From assembly GCA_041677365.1 (NCBI GenBank), contig JBAYQC010000056.1, positions 1-9,614 on the forward strand: a stretch of DNA of 9,614 bases. The letters run 5' to 3'. The notes under the pieces were generated by a model. It searched no databases and was not told the DNA's origin. It worked only from the letters and a program-made list of their open reading frames with translations. A program made the translations under genes and the position numbers. Every line of letters starts with the position of its first letter. Position 1 is the first letter of the stretch. Shown here in pieces: positions 1 to 6,942 of the stretch. The stretch is from UBA2289 sp041677365 (GTDB taxonomy: Bacteria > Bacillota_I > Bacilli_A > Izemoplasmatales > Hujiaoplasmataceae).

Positions 1-39
1 AAGTAGTGATAAGCTTAGAATTTTTTTAAATAAATTCAT
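1..39 (-). CDS. 5' end of a secreted/lipoprotein gene, probably the ABC importer's solute-binding protein (partial)
   Basis: Only 13 codons lie in the window; the gene runs off the left edge. They read MNLFKKILSLSLL: a short basic N-terminus followed by a hydrophobic run, as at the start of a signal peptide. The start is well supported because AAAGGAGG sits 6 bases upstream (about 43-50) and a TATAAT box lies behind it at 69-74. The gene follows an ATPase and two permeases of a CUT1 sugar importer for which no binding protein appears in the window. In Gram-positive bacteria that protein is a lipoprotein, so a solute-binding lipoprotein is the natural guess. The identity is inferred from position; no lipobox cysteine or binding domain is visible, and another secreted protein is possible. 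Confidence 0.6.
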   Translation of the reverse strand, partial: MNLFKKILSLSLL

Positions 40-68
40 TTTAATCCTCCTTTAATCTTCTAATATAT

Positions 69-97
69 ATTATACAACTTTCGGTTTGTTTATTCCA
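69..97 (-). promoter_or_regulatory. Promoter for the gene starting at 39
   Basis: On the minus strand a perfect -10 box, TATAAT, occupies 69-74, and a ribosome binding site and ATG follow 20-30 bases downstream. The hexamer 17 bases upstream (92-97, TGGAAT) matches the -35 consensus at only three of six positions and lies inside an inverted repeat. A weak -35 under a palindrome suits a regulated promoter. It would let the last gene of the cluster be transcribed separately from the permeases. Confidence 0.6.
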
Positions 98-110
98 CAT
101 AAACAACCCG
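82..110. promoter_or_regulatory. Inverted repeat overlapping the -35 region (operator or hairpin)
   Basis: CGGTTTGTTTAT at 82-93 and ATAAACAACCCG at 99-110 are reverse complements at 11 of 12 positions, around the 5-base centre TCCAC. The repeat starts 10 bases after the stop of the lipoprotein gene (121-660) and covers the -35 region of the promoter with TATAAT at 69-74. It could be a binding site for a dimeric regulator of the downstream gene, or an RNA hairpin in the intercistronic region. On the plus strand it is followed by six T (111-116), giving terminator geometry, but no plus-strand gene is present to use it. It lacks the central CG of a LacI/CcpA-type operator. Confidence 0.5.
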
Positions 111-120
111 TTTTTTAAAG

Positions 121-660
121 TTATTCAACTATGATAATTGTACCTGATATTTCAGTTTTTTCTCCTTCTGAATCATAAACTACCATTGAAAAATTAAATT
201 CTCCATCTACAGGTAGTACTTTTAACAAGAAAGTAATTTGTGGATTAACTACATAATTGCCTTCTTCATCGGTTTTTAAATCTCCATATAATTCTTCGTC
301 TTGTTCATCAACAACACCGTCAAAGTTTGCATCATCGCCGTCATCCCATATTTGCAAGAAACTTACCACAATAATATCATCGGTTAAATCAGTGTAATTT
401 CTGTCTTTTCCCCAGATAACTTCGTCCTGATCGTAATCGATAGCGTGAATGCTTTGATTTTCTACTAAATCATTAAGCATTGTATCTGGTGAAAAGTCCG
501 TTCCTTGAGGATGATAATATGTAACCCTATTGATATCGATGACTTCTTCATCGGTTATTTGAACAAATTTTGGTGGTCGATTTCTTTTACTAGGACATCC
601 CATCATCGATATAGCTAGGAGCGAAATTATTGAGGTTAAAACTAATCTTTTAATTTTCAT
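121..660 (-). CDS. Small lipoprotein with an EF-hand/dockerin-type calcium loop, function unknown
   Basis: 179 residues. The start at 660 is preferred over an in-frame GTG at 693 because AGGAGGGG lies just upstream and the protein then opens with a signal peptide (MKIKRLVLTS, hydrophobic to residue 20). A lipobox-like MMGC follows, with Cys22 as the lipidation site; Met at -3 and -2 is atypical. After a basic, proline-containing segment (RNRPPK, 26-31) the mature part is very acidic. Residues 110-121, DANFDGVVDEQD, fit the 12-residue EF-hand loop with oxygen ligands at positions 1, 3, 5, 9 and 12. The C-terminal part (about 127-179) alternates hydrophobic and polar residues, suggesting a beta-sandwich surface domain; DYDQDE at 75-80 may be a second acidic site. 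It starts 16 bases after the permease stop, so it is probably co-transcribed with the importer. I do not recognise the family; it is too small for a sugar-binding protein. Confidence 0.8.
   Translation of the reverse strand: MKIKRLVLTSIISLLAISMMGCPSKRNRPPKFVQITDEEVIDINRVTYYHPQGTDFSPDTMLNDLVENQSIHAIDYDQDEVIWGKDRNYTDLTDDIIVVSFLQIWDDGDDANFDGVVDEQDEELYGDLKTDEEGNYVVNPQITFLLKVLPVDGEFNFSMVVYDSEGEKTEISGTIIIVE
298..333 (-). other. EF-hand-like calcium-binding loop
   Basis: The 12 codons encode D-A-N-F-D-G-V-V-D-E-Q-D. Ligand positions 1, 3, 5, 9 and 12 are D, N, D, D, D, with the invariant Gly at 6 and a hydrophobic residue at 8. This matches the canonical EF-hand loop and the calcium loop of dockerin repeats. 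Only one loop is present and no second dockerin repeat is visible, so the site is calcium-binding by pattern while the domain type stays open. Confidence 0.65.
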
Positions 661-676
661 TTTTTCTCTCCCCTCC

Positions 677-2140
677 TTATCCTTTGGTTCCACTTCGACC
701 GATACCGTTCATAATGTATTTACGGAAAGCGAAGAACACGATTAGAAGCGGTACAGTAACTAAAGTACTTGCAGCAATCTGTAAATTATACATTACCCTA
801 GTGTTATCAAGAGTAAATGACGTATCTCTTAGGGCGTTTGAAATTAGCCAATAACTCTTACCTTCTTCACCACCAACACCAGTAATGATTCTTGGCCAAA
901 TGTAAGCGTTCCATGAACTGAAAATATTTAAAATTGTAATTGTGAAGATTGTTGGTGAAGCGATTGGAACCATAACTCTCATTAGATATTTAAAATCGCT
1001 ACAACCATCAACTCTAGCAGCTTTGTAGAGTGATTCTGGTATCTGTTTGAAGTTTTGTCTTAAAAAGAATATATAAGAAATACTTGTCACAAATGGAATA
1101 ATCATCGCTACGAAGTATTGATTTTGGCCTTCAGGCATTCCCACCCAGCCAAAACCATTTCTACTTACGGTTAGGAAGTTTGTAATGATGTATAATTCGC
1201 CAGGAATCATCATTGTCATAATCAAGATTGAAAATAAAACTTCACGTCCCTTAAACTCTATTCTGGCAAAAGCGTAAGCGGCTAAAATAGTTGTAAGGAT
1301 TGTACCGGCAGTCGAGAATAAAGCAATAATCACTGTGTTTTTGATGTATAAACCGAAGTTCATCTCTGTTAAAACAACTTTATAGTTAACCCAATTCCAT
1401 CTTGAAATCCCAATAAAGAATTCAGGATCAGCACTTGTAGCTCCGGTAAAGTTTTTTAACGAAGTAAGTACCATCCAATAGAAAGGAATAACAATAATTA
1501 AAGCCATTACAACCAAGAATAGATAAGTACCTAATAATCTTAATGTATGAAACAGTGTTTGTGTTCTAATACTCTTTTTTAGAGATTGAGAATACTCATC
1601 ACTAACCTGTTTTTCTTCAGCTAAAATTCTGCGTTTTTCCTTATAAGCTTCAATTGATCCTTTTATTCCTGAAGGAATACTTTTAAAGAATTCTTTAACG
1701 TTATAACCTTTTACAAACTTAATTACTACAAAAGTGTTATAGATTCTTAAAGCTGCACTAATCGGATTAAATGATAAAAGATTAATTAATGCTTGAACAA
1801 ATTTTCCAGCTGCTACATATGAGTCGATATCATAAATTGTTTTTGTATTGTTCTTCTTGATGTTAATAACCAACATCGGTACAGCTACAATTGAAAATAT
1901 AACTAATATAGATAAGATGCTGTTCATTTGTGTATGAGTAAATGAACTACCTAAGTATTCATATATCGGAGTCATAAACTCTAAAGTTTCTAAAGCCATT
2001 CTTCCATCAACTATCTCTGGTAATTCAAGTAGTTGAAATAAAGAAAAGAACAGGAATAAATAGATTACAATTGCTAGGAAATCGAAGATAAAGGTGATTT
2101 TTTCGATCTTTTTTGATTTTTCAAATAGATTTTTATCCAT
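677..2140 (-). CDS. Carbohydrate ABC transporter permease, MalG/UgpE-like, with a long N-terminal extension
   Basis: 487 residues, against roughly 270-300 for MalG/UgpE-type permeases. The C-terminal 290 residues are a standard CUT1 inner-membrane permease: a first helix at about 200-222 ending in FYWMVLTSLK, more helices between 268 and 360, and the ATPase-contacting EAA loop at about 369-393 (ESLYKAARVDG, then VP before the next helix). Residues 1-195 are extra: a basic start, helices at about 15-37 and 73-94, a weakly hydrophobic stretch at 108-143, and a charged, probably cytoplasmic segment at 160-195. The start at 2140 has AGGAGGGGAGA about 8 bases upstream, so the extension belongs to the reading frame. 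The gene begins 15 bases after the partner permease ends. Membership of the importer is clear; the role of the extension is unknown and the substrate cannot be named. Confidence 0.92.
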   Translation of the reverse strand: MDKNLFEKSKKIEKITFIFDFLAIVIYLFLFFSLFQLLELPEIVDGRMALETLEFMTPIYEYLGSSFTHTQMNSILSILVIFSIVAVPMLVINIKKNNTKTIYDIDSYVAAGKFVQALINLLSFNPISAALRIYNTFVVIKFVKGYNVKEFFKSIPSGIKGSIEAYKEKRRILAEEKQVSDEYSQSLKKSIRTQTLFHTLRLLGTYLFLVVMALIIVIPFYWMVLTSLKNFTGATSADPEFFIGISRWNWVNYKVVLTEMNFGLYIKNTVIIALFSTAGTILTTILAAYAFARIEFKGREVLFSILIMTMMIPGELYIITNFLTVSRNGFGWVGMPEGQNQYFVAMIIPFVTSISYIFFLRQNFKQIPESLYKAARVDGCSDFKYLMRVMVPIASPTIFTITILNIFSSWNAYIWPRIITGVGGEEGKSYWLISNALRDTSFTLDNTRVMYNLQIAASTLVTVPLLIVFFAFRKYIMNGIGRSGTKG

Positions 2141-2155
2141 AATTTATCTCCCCTC

Positions 2156-3235
2156 CTAATAATGTACGCGCTTTTTGCTGACTTGCATTTGCACTAAAGT
2201 AAGCAATAAGATAATCGCGAATAAGACTAAAGATGCAGCTGCCGCTACAGATAAACTGCCGGCATTGCTACCATCAATGAATTTATAAATATACATTACG
2301 ATTGATTCAAGTGTAAAGTCTGCTCCGGCAGGCTTTCCACTAACACCAAAGAGTGCAACGATAGCATTATAGATTTTGAAAGCACCGATAACAGAGGTTA
2401 CGGTGATATAAAAAATCATTGGCGAAATCAAAGGTACAGTAATTTTAGTAAAGATTCTTCTTCTTGGAGTAGCATCAATTGCTGCAGCTTGATAGTACTG
2501 CTTATCAATGCCTTGAATACTGGTTAAGAAAACCATAATCTTGAAAGCTAGAGACGCCCAAATACTGTAAAATATTAGAACAAACATAGCTCGGTTATAA
2601 GTTGCCCCAACTTGTACCCAGGAATAATCCTTTGTCACACCAAAAATTTTTAGGAATTGATTTACTAATCCTCCATCAGTCTTAAACATATAAGCAAAGA
2701 CTAAACCGATAGCAATTGTGTTTGTAACATACGGTAAGAAATAAATGGTTTGAAAGAAACCCTTAAGTGGTTTGATTGAATTTAATGCAACAGCTATAGC
2801 TAATGCGATAAAAATTGAAATTGGAACGCTAATAAAAACAATGATAAGCGTATTAATTATCGCACTTGAACCAGTGTTTTGAGAGGGCACAATAAATGAT
2901 GCATCCGTTAAAACTTTAATAAAGTTACCAAAGATTGTGTAACCAGTGATTGTATTATCGGTTGAGTTGTAGTTTTCATATACTACTAAGGCGAATGAGT
3001 TTATAATTGGCCAAAAAGTAAAAATCGCTAGGACAATAAGCGCTGGAGACAAATAGAGTAACGCTTTTATCCAACCAGGAAATTTTCCAGCGGGATTAAT
3101 ATTATGTTTATCTAAAAAGTCAGTAATTTTTCTTTTTACTTTATTAAGACCCCTTCGAATATTCCACAAAAAAGTCTTTATCGCTTTAAATATAAGAGCG
3201 AAAAATGCTTTTATTGGATTTAGTACTTTATTCAT
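2156..3235 (-). CDS. Carbohydrate ABC transporter permease, MalF/UgpA-like
   Basis: 359 residues, the first permease of a CUT1 sugar importer and partner of the MalG-like protein. About 55 basic, partly amphipathic residues precede the first helix (57-78, with the typical LSPALIVLA and FWPI). Further helices lie at about 125-151, 164-184, 215-237, 270-292 and 325-350. The EAA loop (248-269) reads YQAAAIDATPRRRIF ending in VP: the usual Glu is Gln249 and the usual Gly after Asp is Ala255, a mild departure in the coupling loop. The start at 3235 overlaps the ATPase's last codons by 8 bases, suggesting translational coupling; GGAAAGG lies upstream. The stop is TAG, followed directly by the next permease's ribosome binding site. 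The family is clear; the sugar is unknown. Confidence 0.93.
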   Translation of the reverse strand: MNKVLNPIKAFFALIFKAIKTFLWNIRRGLNKVKRKITDFLDKHNINPAGKFPGWIKALLYLSPALIVLAIFTFWPIINSFALVVYENYNSTDNTITGYTIFGNFIKVLTDASFIVPSQNTGSSAIINTLIIVFISVPISIFIALAIAVALNSIKPLKGFFQTIYFLPYVTNTIAIGLVFAYMFKTDGGLVNQFLKIFGVTKDYSWVQVGATYNRAMFVLIFYSIWASLAFKIMVFLTSIQGIDKQYYQAAAIDATPRRRIFTKITVPLISPMIFYITVTSVIGAFKIYNAIVALFGVSGKPAGADFTLESIVMYIYKFIDGSNAGSLSVAAAASLVLFAIILLLTLVQMQVSKKRVHY

Positions 3236-4286
3236 GATTTAATACCTTTCCAGTTTCTTTTTCAAAGATATAGACCTTGCTAGGTTTGATTATTAACTTA
3301 ACTTTATCCGCTTTATTGGTCATCGATTCTGAATCAACAAGCGCTCTTACGTTTGTCTCATTAAAATCAAAGTGAATCATCGTGTCTCTACCAACATGGA
3401 ATACTTCTTTAACGTTAATCTCAAAACCTTGATCATCTACTCTAAAATTTTCAGGTCTCATACCAATAATGTATTCTCCATCAGGAACCTTTGCACTCAT
3501 AAATTTCTTATCATTTATAAGTAAATTACCTGATTTCACTTCAGCTTCAAAAGTATTAATCGGTGGATTACCCAAGAATTTAGCAACAAAAAGGTTAGCT
3601 GGATTATTATACATCTCTTGTGGAGCTGTATATTGTTGTTCAGCACCAAAATCTAAGACTACCATTTTATCAGAAATACTCATCGCTTCTTCTTGGTCAT
3701 GAGTAACAAAGATTGTTGTAATTCCCGTTTCTCTTTGAATTCTTTTAATTTCTTCACGCATTTGCAGTCTTAAACGAGCATCTAAGTTAGATAATGGTTC
3801 ATCCAATAATAATACTCTAGGTTTTTTTACTAAAGCTCTTGCAATTGCAACTCTTTGTTGTTGACCACCAGATAGCTGTGAAGGTTTACGGTCTAAAAGT
3901 TCGCCAATCCCAACTAAATTAGCCATCTCTTTTACTCTTTCAAATGCTTCGTCTCTAGGTACATCCATATTTTCCAACGGAAAAAGAATATTCTTAAATA
4001 CCGTCATATGTGGATATAGCGCATAATTTTGAAACACTAATCCAATCCCTCTTTTTTCTGGTGCTAGTTTTGTAACATCATCCTCTCCAAAAAAGATTTT
4101 TCCTGATGTCGGTTTAACTAAACCAGAAATCATGAAAAGAGTTGTAGATTTCCCGCATCCAGATGGACCTAACAAAGCAACCAAAGTTCCAGATTCAATA
4201 GTTATATCTAGTTTATCAACAGCTTTAGTTTCTTGCCCATTCTTATTTGTGAAAATCTTAGTTAAATTCTCCAATCTTAATTCCAT
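3228..4286 (-). CDS. Sugar ABC transporter ATP-binding protein, MalK/MsmK/UgpC family
   Basis: 352 residues, a normal length for the family. It hydrolyses ATP on the cytoplasmic face to drive the two permeases encoded next. Visible motifs in order: Walker A GPSGCGKST at 40-48, Q-loop Gln86, signature LSGGQQQR at 138-145, Walker B LLLDE at 159-163, D-loop SNLD at 166-169, and switch His196. FLGNPPIN (237-244) and the following domain with GMRPENF (275-281) are the MalK/UgpC-type regulatory TOBE region, which separates this subfamily from amino-acid or peptide importers. All catalytic residues are intact. The start at 4286 has AGGAGG 9 bases upstream. It is the first transporter gene, 42 bases after the preceding membrane-protein gene, with no hairpin terminator between. 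Such ATPases can serve several sugar importers, so they say little about substrate. Confidence 0.96.
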   Translation of the reverse strand: MELRLENLTKIFTNKNGQETKAVDKLDITIESGTLVALLGPSGCGKSTTLFMISGLVKPTSGKIFFGEDDVTKLAPEKRGIGLVFQNYALYPHMTVFKNILFPLENMDVPRDEAFERVKEMANLVGIGELLDRKPSQLSGGQQQRVAIARALVKKPRVLLLDEPLSNLDARLRLQMREEIKRIQRETGITTIFVTHDQEEAMSISDKMVVLDFGAEQQYTAPQEMYNNPANLFVAKFLGNPPINTFEAEVKSGNLLINDKKFMSAKVPDGEYIIGMRPENFRVDDQGFEINVKEVFHVGRDTMIHFDFNETNVRALVDSESMTNKADKVKLIIKPSKVYIFEKETGKVLNHE

Positions 4287-4328
4287 TAATTTTTTCCTCC
4301 TAAGTAGTATATAGAAATTTTTTTTATT

Positions 4329-5099
4329 TTAACTGTATTTTTTCTTTCTAAAGAAAATTAAAAATGTAAATATTACTAACCCGATAAAATATAAAGCCAT
4401 GTTAAGTAATAATATGCTTCCGTCTAGTTTAATATCATCGTGAATTACCTGTATTCCAATTTTTTCCTCACTTAATAAGTCAATATCTTCATCATCAGGC
4501 AATTTGTTATATTCATTGTAAAAATCTTCTAAATCTTTTTTTAAAGTAAATTCAGTCTCTTCAATATTGAAATTACTTTCAGTAATTACTTCACCATATT
4601 CTTCAGTTAATTTAATTGTATTAAAAGTAGTTTCAAGGAATAAATCTTTATCTAAGTAAACAATACCTTCGTCATTAACTCCATTAAGTATGTTTAGGAG
4701 TTTAAACTGGGTCAAGGAAATATTAGCTTCAGTCTCTCCATCGGTAAGAATAACATTCTTCACTATCGATAGATCTTGATCGGGACTGTAAACAATTAAG
4801 TAAAGATAATCATTAACTTCTACGCTTTGATCTTCTAAAATTTCTGTTGTAGCAACTTCGTAACCCCTTATCTGATAACCATCAACATCAATATTGATTA
4901 TCGGGTCGGTTTTATGATAATCGGGTATTGAAGTATAAAAATAATAAAATTCTGGTAGTTCAGAACTTTCATCAACTAAAGAAGCTCCAAAACTTTCTCG
5001 CCAATATTTTTCTTCAATTTGATCGATTGAAAACTTATAAACCCAAAGGAATACTCCTACAACAAAAACTGCATATAACACTCTAGTAAAAACTCTCAT
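4329..5099 (-). CDS. Unknown protein with N- and C-terminal membrane helices, coupled to the nuclease lipoprotein
   Basis: 256 residues of a family I do not recognise. One hydrophobic helix lies at about 7-21 and a second at about 229-250, followed by a basic tail (RKKKYS). The roughly 200 residues between are acidic, with beta-strand-like alternation and no cysteines. If positive-inside rules hold (MRVFTR at the start, RKKK at the end), both ends are cytoplasmic and the middle domain faces outside. The start overlaps the nuclease stop as ATGA (5096-5099), so translation is probably coupled; no strong ribosome binding site is seen (only TTTAGGCG). That coupling and the shared extracellular location suggest a partner, anchor or processing factor for the nuclease lipoprotein, but no motif shows this. 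The sugar transporter genes follow. Confidence 0.8.
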   Translation of the reverse strand: MRVFTRVLYAVFVVGVFLWVYKFSIDQIEEKYWRESFGASLVDESSELPEFYYFYTSIPDYHKTDPIINIDVDGYQIRGYEVATTEILEDQSVEVNDYLYLIVYSPDQDLSIVKNVILTDGETEANISLTQFKLLNILNGVNDEGIVYLDKDLFLETTFNTIKLTEEYGEVITESNFNIEETEFTLKKDLEDFYNEYNKLPDDEDIDLLSEEKIGIQVIHDDIKLDGSILLLNMALYFIGLVIFTFLIFFRKKKYS

Positions 5100-6895
5100 T
5101 GGTGAACGCCTAAATTATTTTCCTTTGCATATTTTTCGGCATCTTGGAACCAACGATATAAATAACGGTTGTTAAAAATTAGTTCTGACTGATTACTGTA
5201 ATAATTATATGAAAATCCGTTCTTTACCAAATGATAGTTTAATAGAATTGTTCCTGTTAAGGTTTCTGTATAAATTAAATTATCCGAACTATCAACGATA
5301 TCAATAGAGATAACATCTTCCCCCAAATCAACCCAGATTAGCCCTAAGTGTCTTGTGTAAGTATCAGTATAGCCAATGTCAGGATCACTTTGAATATAGA
5401 TAGATTTACTATTTGTTTTAGCGTAGTTTAAAATAAACATTGTATATTCTTTAGCTTCTGGACCCCAAAAATCCTCTACAGGATAAGTTTCTGGTGTGTC
5501 AACACCCAAGAATCTTACTCTTTGTTTGCCGGTATATCCTGGTAAAAATGCAGCTGTATCACCATCAGATATATAATCTAAAGTTACCAAATCCATACCG
5601 CCAAGTGGATCATCGAAATTTCTAGTGGTATATTCAAAAGAAATTTTTTCTGGAACATCGTAAGGATGAGTTCCTAAGGGATCAATAAAGGTGTTTACAT
5701 AAGCTGTCCACTCAAAAACATTGAAGTCTCTTGTTCCAGAGGTAACATCTTCGTTACGAACAAATAGTTCATCTCTAAATAAATTATCACGGTTATTAAT
5801 TGAATAAATCGTATCAATGTAAGTGCCGTTCTTATATGCTATTTGGATTGTATCGTTACCATCAAACATTAAATCAGTCGAAGTTAAATCAGCTAAAGCT
5901 AGTAAATCTTCTGAATCTGCATTAGAGTTTACAATAACATAAGTTTCGTTAGAACCAAGATCAATTTCAGGGAGTTCAATTTGATAGTCAATATCATATG
6001 AACCCATCGAATAAATCACTAGGCTGTAGTCGTTTAAATCTATGGATGCATCAGTTGGATTATAAAGTTCAATAGCTTGATTATCGAGTCCATCTTCTCC
6101 GTCATAATACTTAGATATTAACAAACTGTATTCGGCGTCGGTAAAAGTATTTTGATAAAGTTCAATTTCAACAGCTTCTTCTGGATAAAAATCACCTATC
6201 TCAAAGTCTGCATAAGCTTTAAAACTATCTTCTGGAAACTCATCATTAACAACATAAGAAAACTCAAATAAGATTCCTAAGTCTTCAAGAACGTCTTCGA
6301 TTTCGCCCTTTAACATATTTGTTAGATCCGGTAATTTTTCTGTGTTAAATCCAATGATTACCGTAATTTGATATGATGGTGAAATTTTATCTCCAGCTTC
6401 AAAGCCTAAATCATAGCGAGAAAATGTCTGGTCTTCTACTTCATTGTTTGTTTCAATATCAAATGTATATGAGATTCCTCGTGACTGGAGCGCGGCAATC
6501 ATATCTAATTGACCCATTCCAGTTAAATCCGGTAATACTAAATCTTCAGTTGCGATAATAACAAGAACTAAAGTATCTTGAGATACTTCATCTCCGGCTT
6601 GCAAATCATTATCATAACGCAAAAATGTGTTTTCTGTAACAGAAGTATTTGTTTCATAAACTAAATTAAAGTTAACTCCCAAATCTCTTAAAATCGTATT
6701 TGCTTCTGTCCTTGTTTTGTTTTCTAGGTTTGGTAATTCAATACTTTGAAGTGTTGTGGCTGTAGTAGAACTTTCAGTCGTAGATTGTGTCGTAATTGTT
6801 TCTGTTGTTGTAGTGGAACTATCACCATTACAACCGATAAAAACTACAATTAAAGCGATTATTAAGCTCAACTTTAAAAATTTCCTTATATTCAT
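5096..6895 (-). CDS. Secreted PASTA-LTD-thermonuclease lipoprotein
   Basis: 599 residues. The start at 6895 is chosen over an upstream TTG (6925) because GGAAAGG lies about 9 bases upstream and the protein then opens with a lipoprotein signal ending in FIGC (Cys22). In order: a Ser/Thr-rich linker (26-48), three PASTA-like repeats (about 52-116, 118-183, 187-248), a lamin-tail-like domain (about 254-370; IELYNPTDASIDLNDYSL at 275-292), and a staphylococcal-nuclease fold (about 435-599). The nuclease keeps its active-site set: DGDT at 444-447, Arg461, Asp466 and Glu469 in RFLGVDTPE, and Arg515 in YTRHLG. It should therefore be a calcium-dependent nuclease cutting DNA or RNA outside the cell. 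The LTD may bind DNA or other surfaces; PASTA domains usually bind peptidoglycan fragments. A likely role is scavenging extracellular DNA. A terminator lies before it and no clear promoter was found. Confidence 0.93.
   Translation of the reverse strand: MNIRKFLKLSLIIALIVVFIGCNGDSSTTTTETITTQSTTESSTTATTLQSIELPNLENKTRTEANTILRDLGVNFNLVYETNTSVTENTFLRYDNDLQAGDEVSQDTLVLVIIATEDLVLPDLTGMGQLDMIAALQSRGISYTFDIETNNEVEDQTFSRYDLGFEAGDKISPSYQITVIIGFNTEKLPDLTNMLKGEIEDVLEDLGILFEFSYVVNDEFPEDSFKAYADFEIGDFYPEEAVEIELYQNTFTDAEYSLLISKYYDGEDGLDNQAIELYNPTDASIDLNDYSLVIYSMGSYDIDYQIELPEIDLGSNETYVIVNSNADSEDLLALADLTSTDLMFDGNDTIQIAYKNGTYIDTIYSINNRDNLFRDELFVRNEDVTSGTRDFNVFEWTAYVNTFIDPLGTHPYDVPEKISFEYTTRNFDDPLGGMDLVTLDYISDGDTAAFLPGYTGKQRVRFLGVDTPETYPVEDFWGPEAKEYTMFILNYAKTNSKSIYIQSDPDIGYTDTYTRHLGLIWVDLGEDVISIDIVDSSDNLIYTETLTGTILLNYHLVKNGFSYNYYSNQSELIFNNRYLYRWFQDAEKYAKENNLGVHQ
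6152..6742 (-). repeat. Three tandem PASTA-like repeats in the nuclease lipoprotein
   Basis: Three units of about 62-66 residues start with LPNLENKT, LPDLTGMG and LPDLTNML (6548-6742, 6347-6544, 6152-6337). Each has a helix (AxxILRDLG-type), two strands, a conserved F-x-x-Y motif (FLRYD, FSRYD, FKAYA), then AGD or IGD and a final hydrophobic strand. That is the PASTA pattern of PxLxG, helix, G, strand, aGxxV, strand. The Q-D-P turn of classical PASTA domains is replaced by R-Y-D in units 1 and 2, so muropeptide binding is not assured. Confidence 0.75.
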
Positions 6896-6942
6896 ATGTA
6901 TAATCCTTTCCGTGTTCAGTAACAATTTTTTCTAGAATAGTT

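Noticed and set aside
661..693. Longer lipoprotein form from a GTG at 693.
   Set aside because: It would place 11 charged residues before the signal peptide and overlap the permease stop; the ATG at 660 has a strong AGGAGGGG site.
3469..3702. Plus-strand reading frame opposite the ABC ATPase gene (another lies at 4132-4314).
   Set aside because: Both are antisense to a fully conserved ATPase and have no recognisable protein features.
4306..4311. TATACT on the minus strand upstream of the ATPase gene as a -10 box.
   Set aside because: Transcription would start inside or at the ribosome binding site (4296-4301), and there is no acceptable -35. AT-rich chance match.
6896..6925. Longer nuclease form from a TTG at 6925.
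   Set aside because: No ribosome binding site upstream of it, and the lipoprotein signal peptide starts properly at the ATG at 6895.
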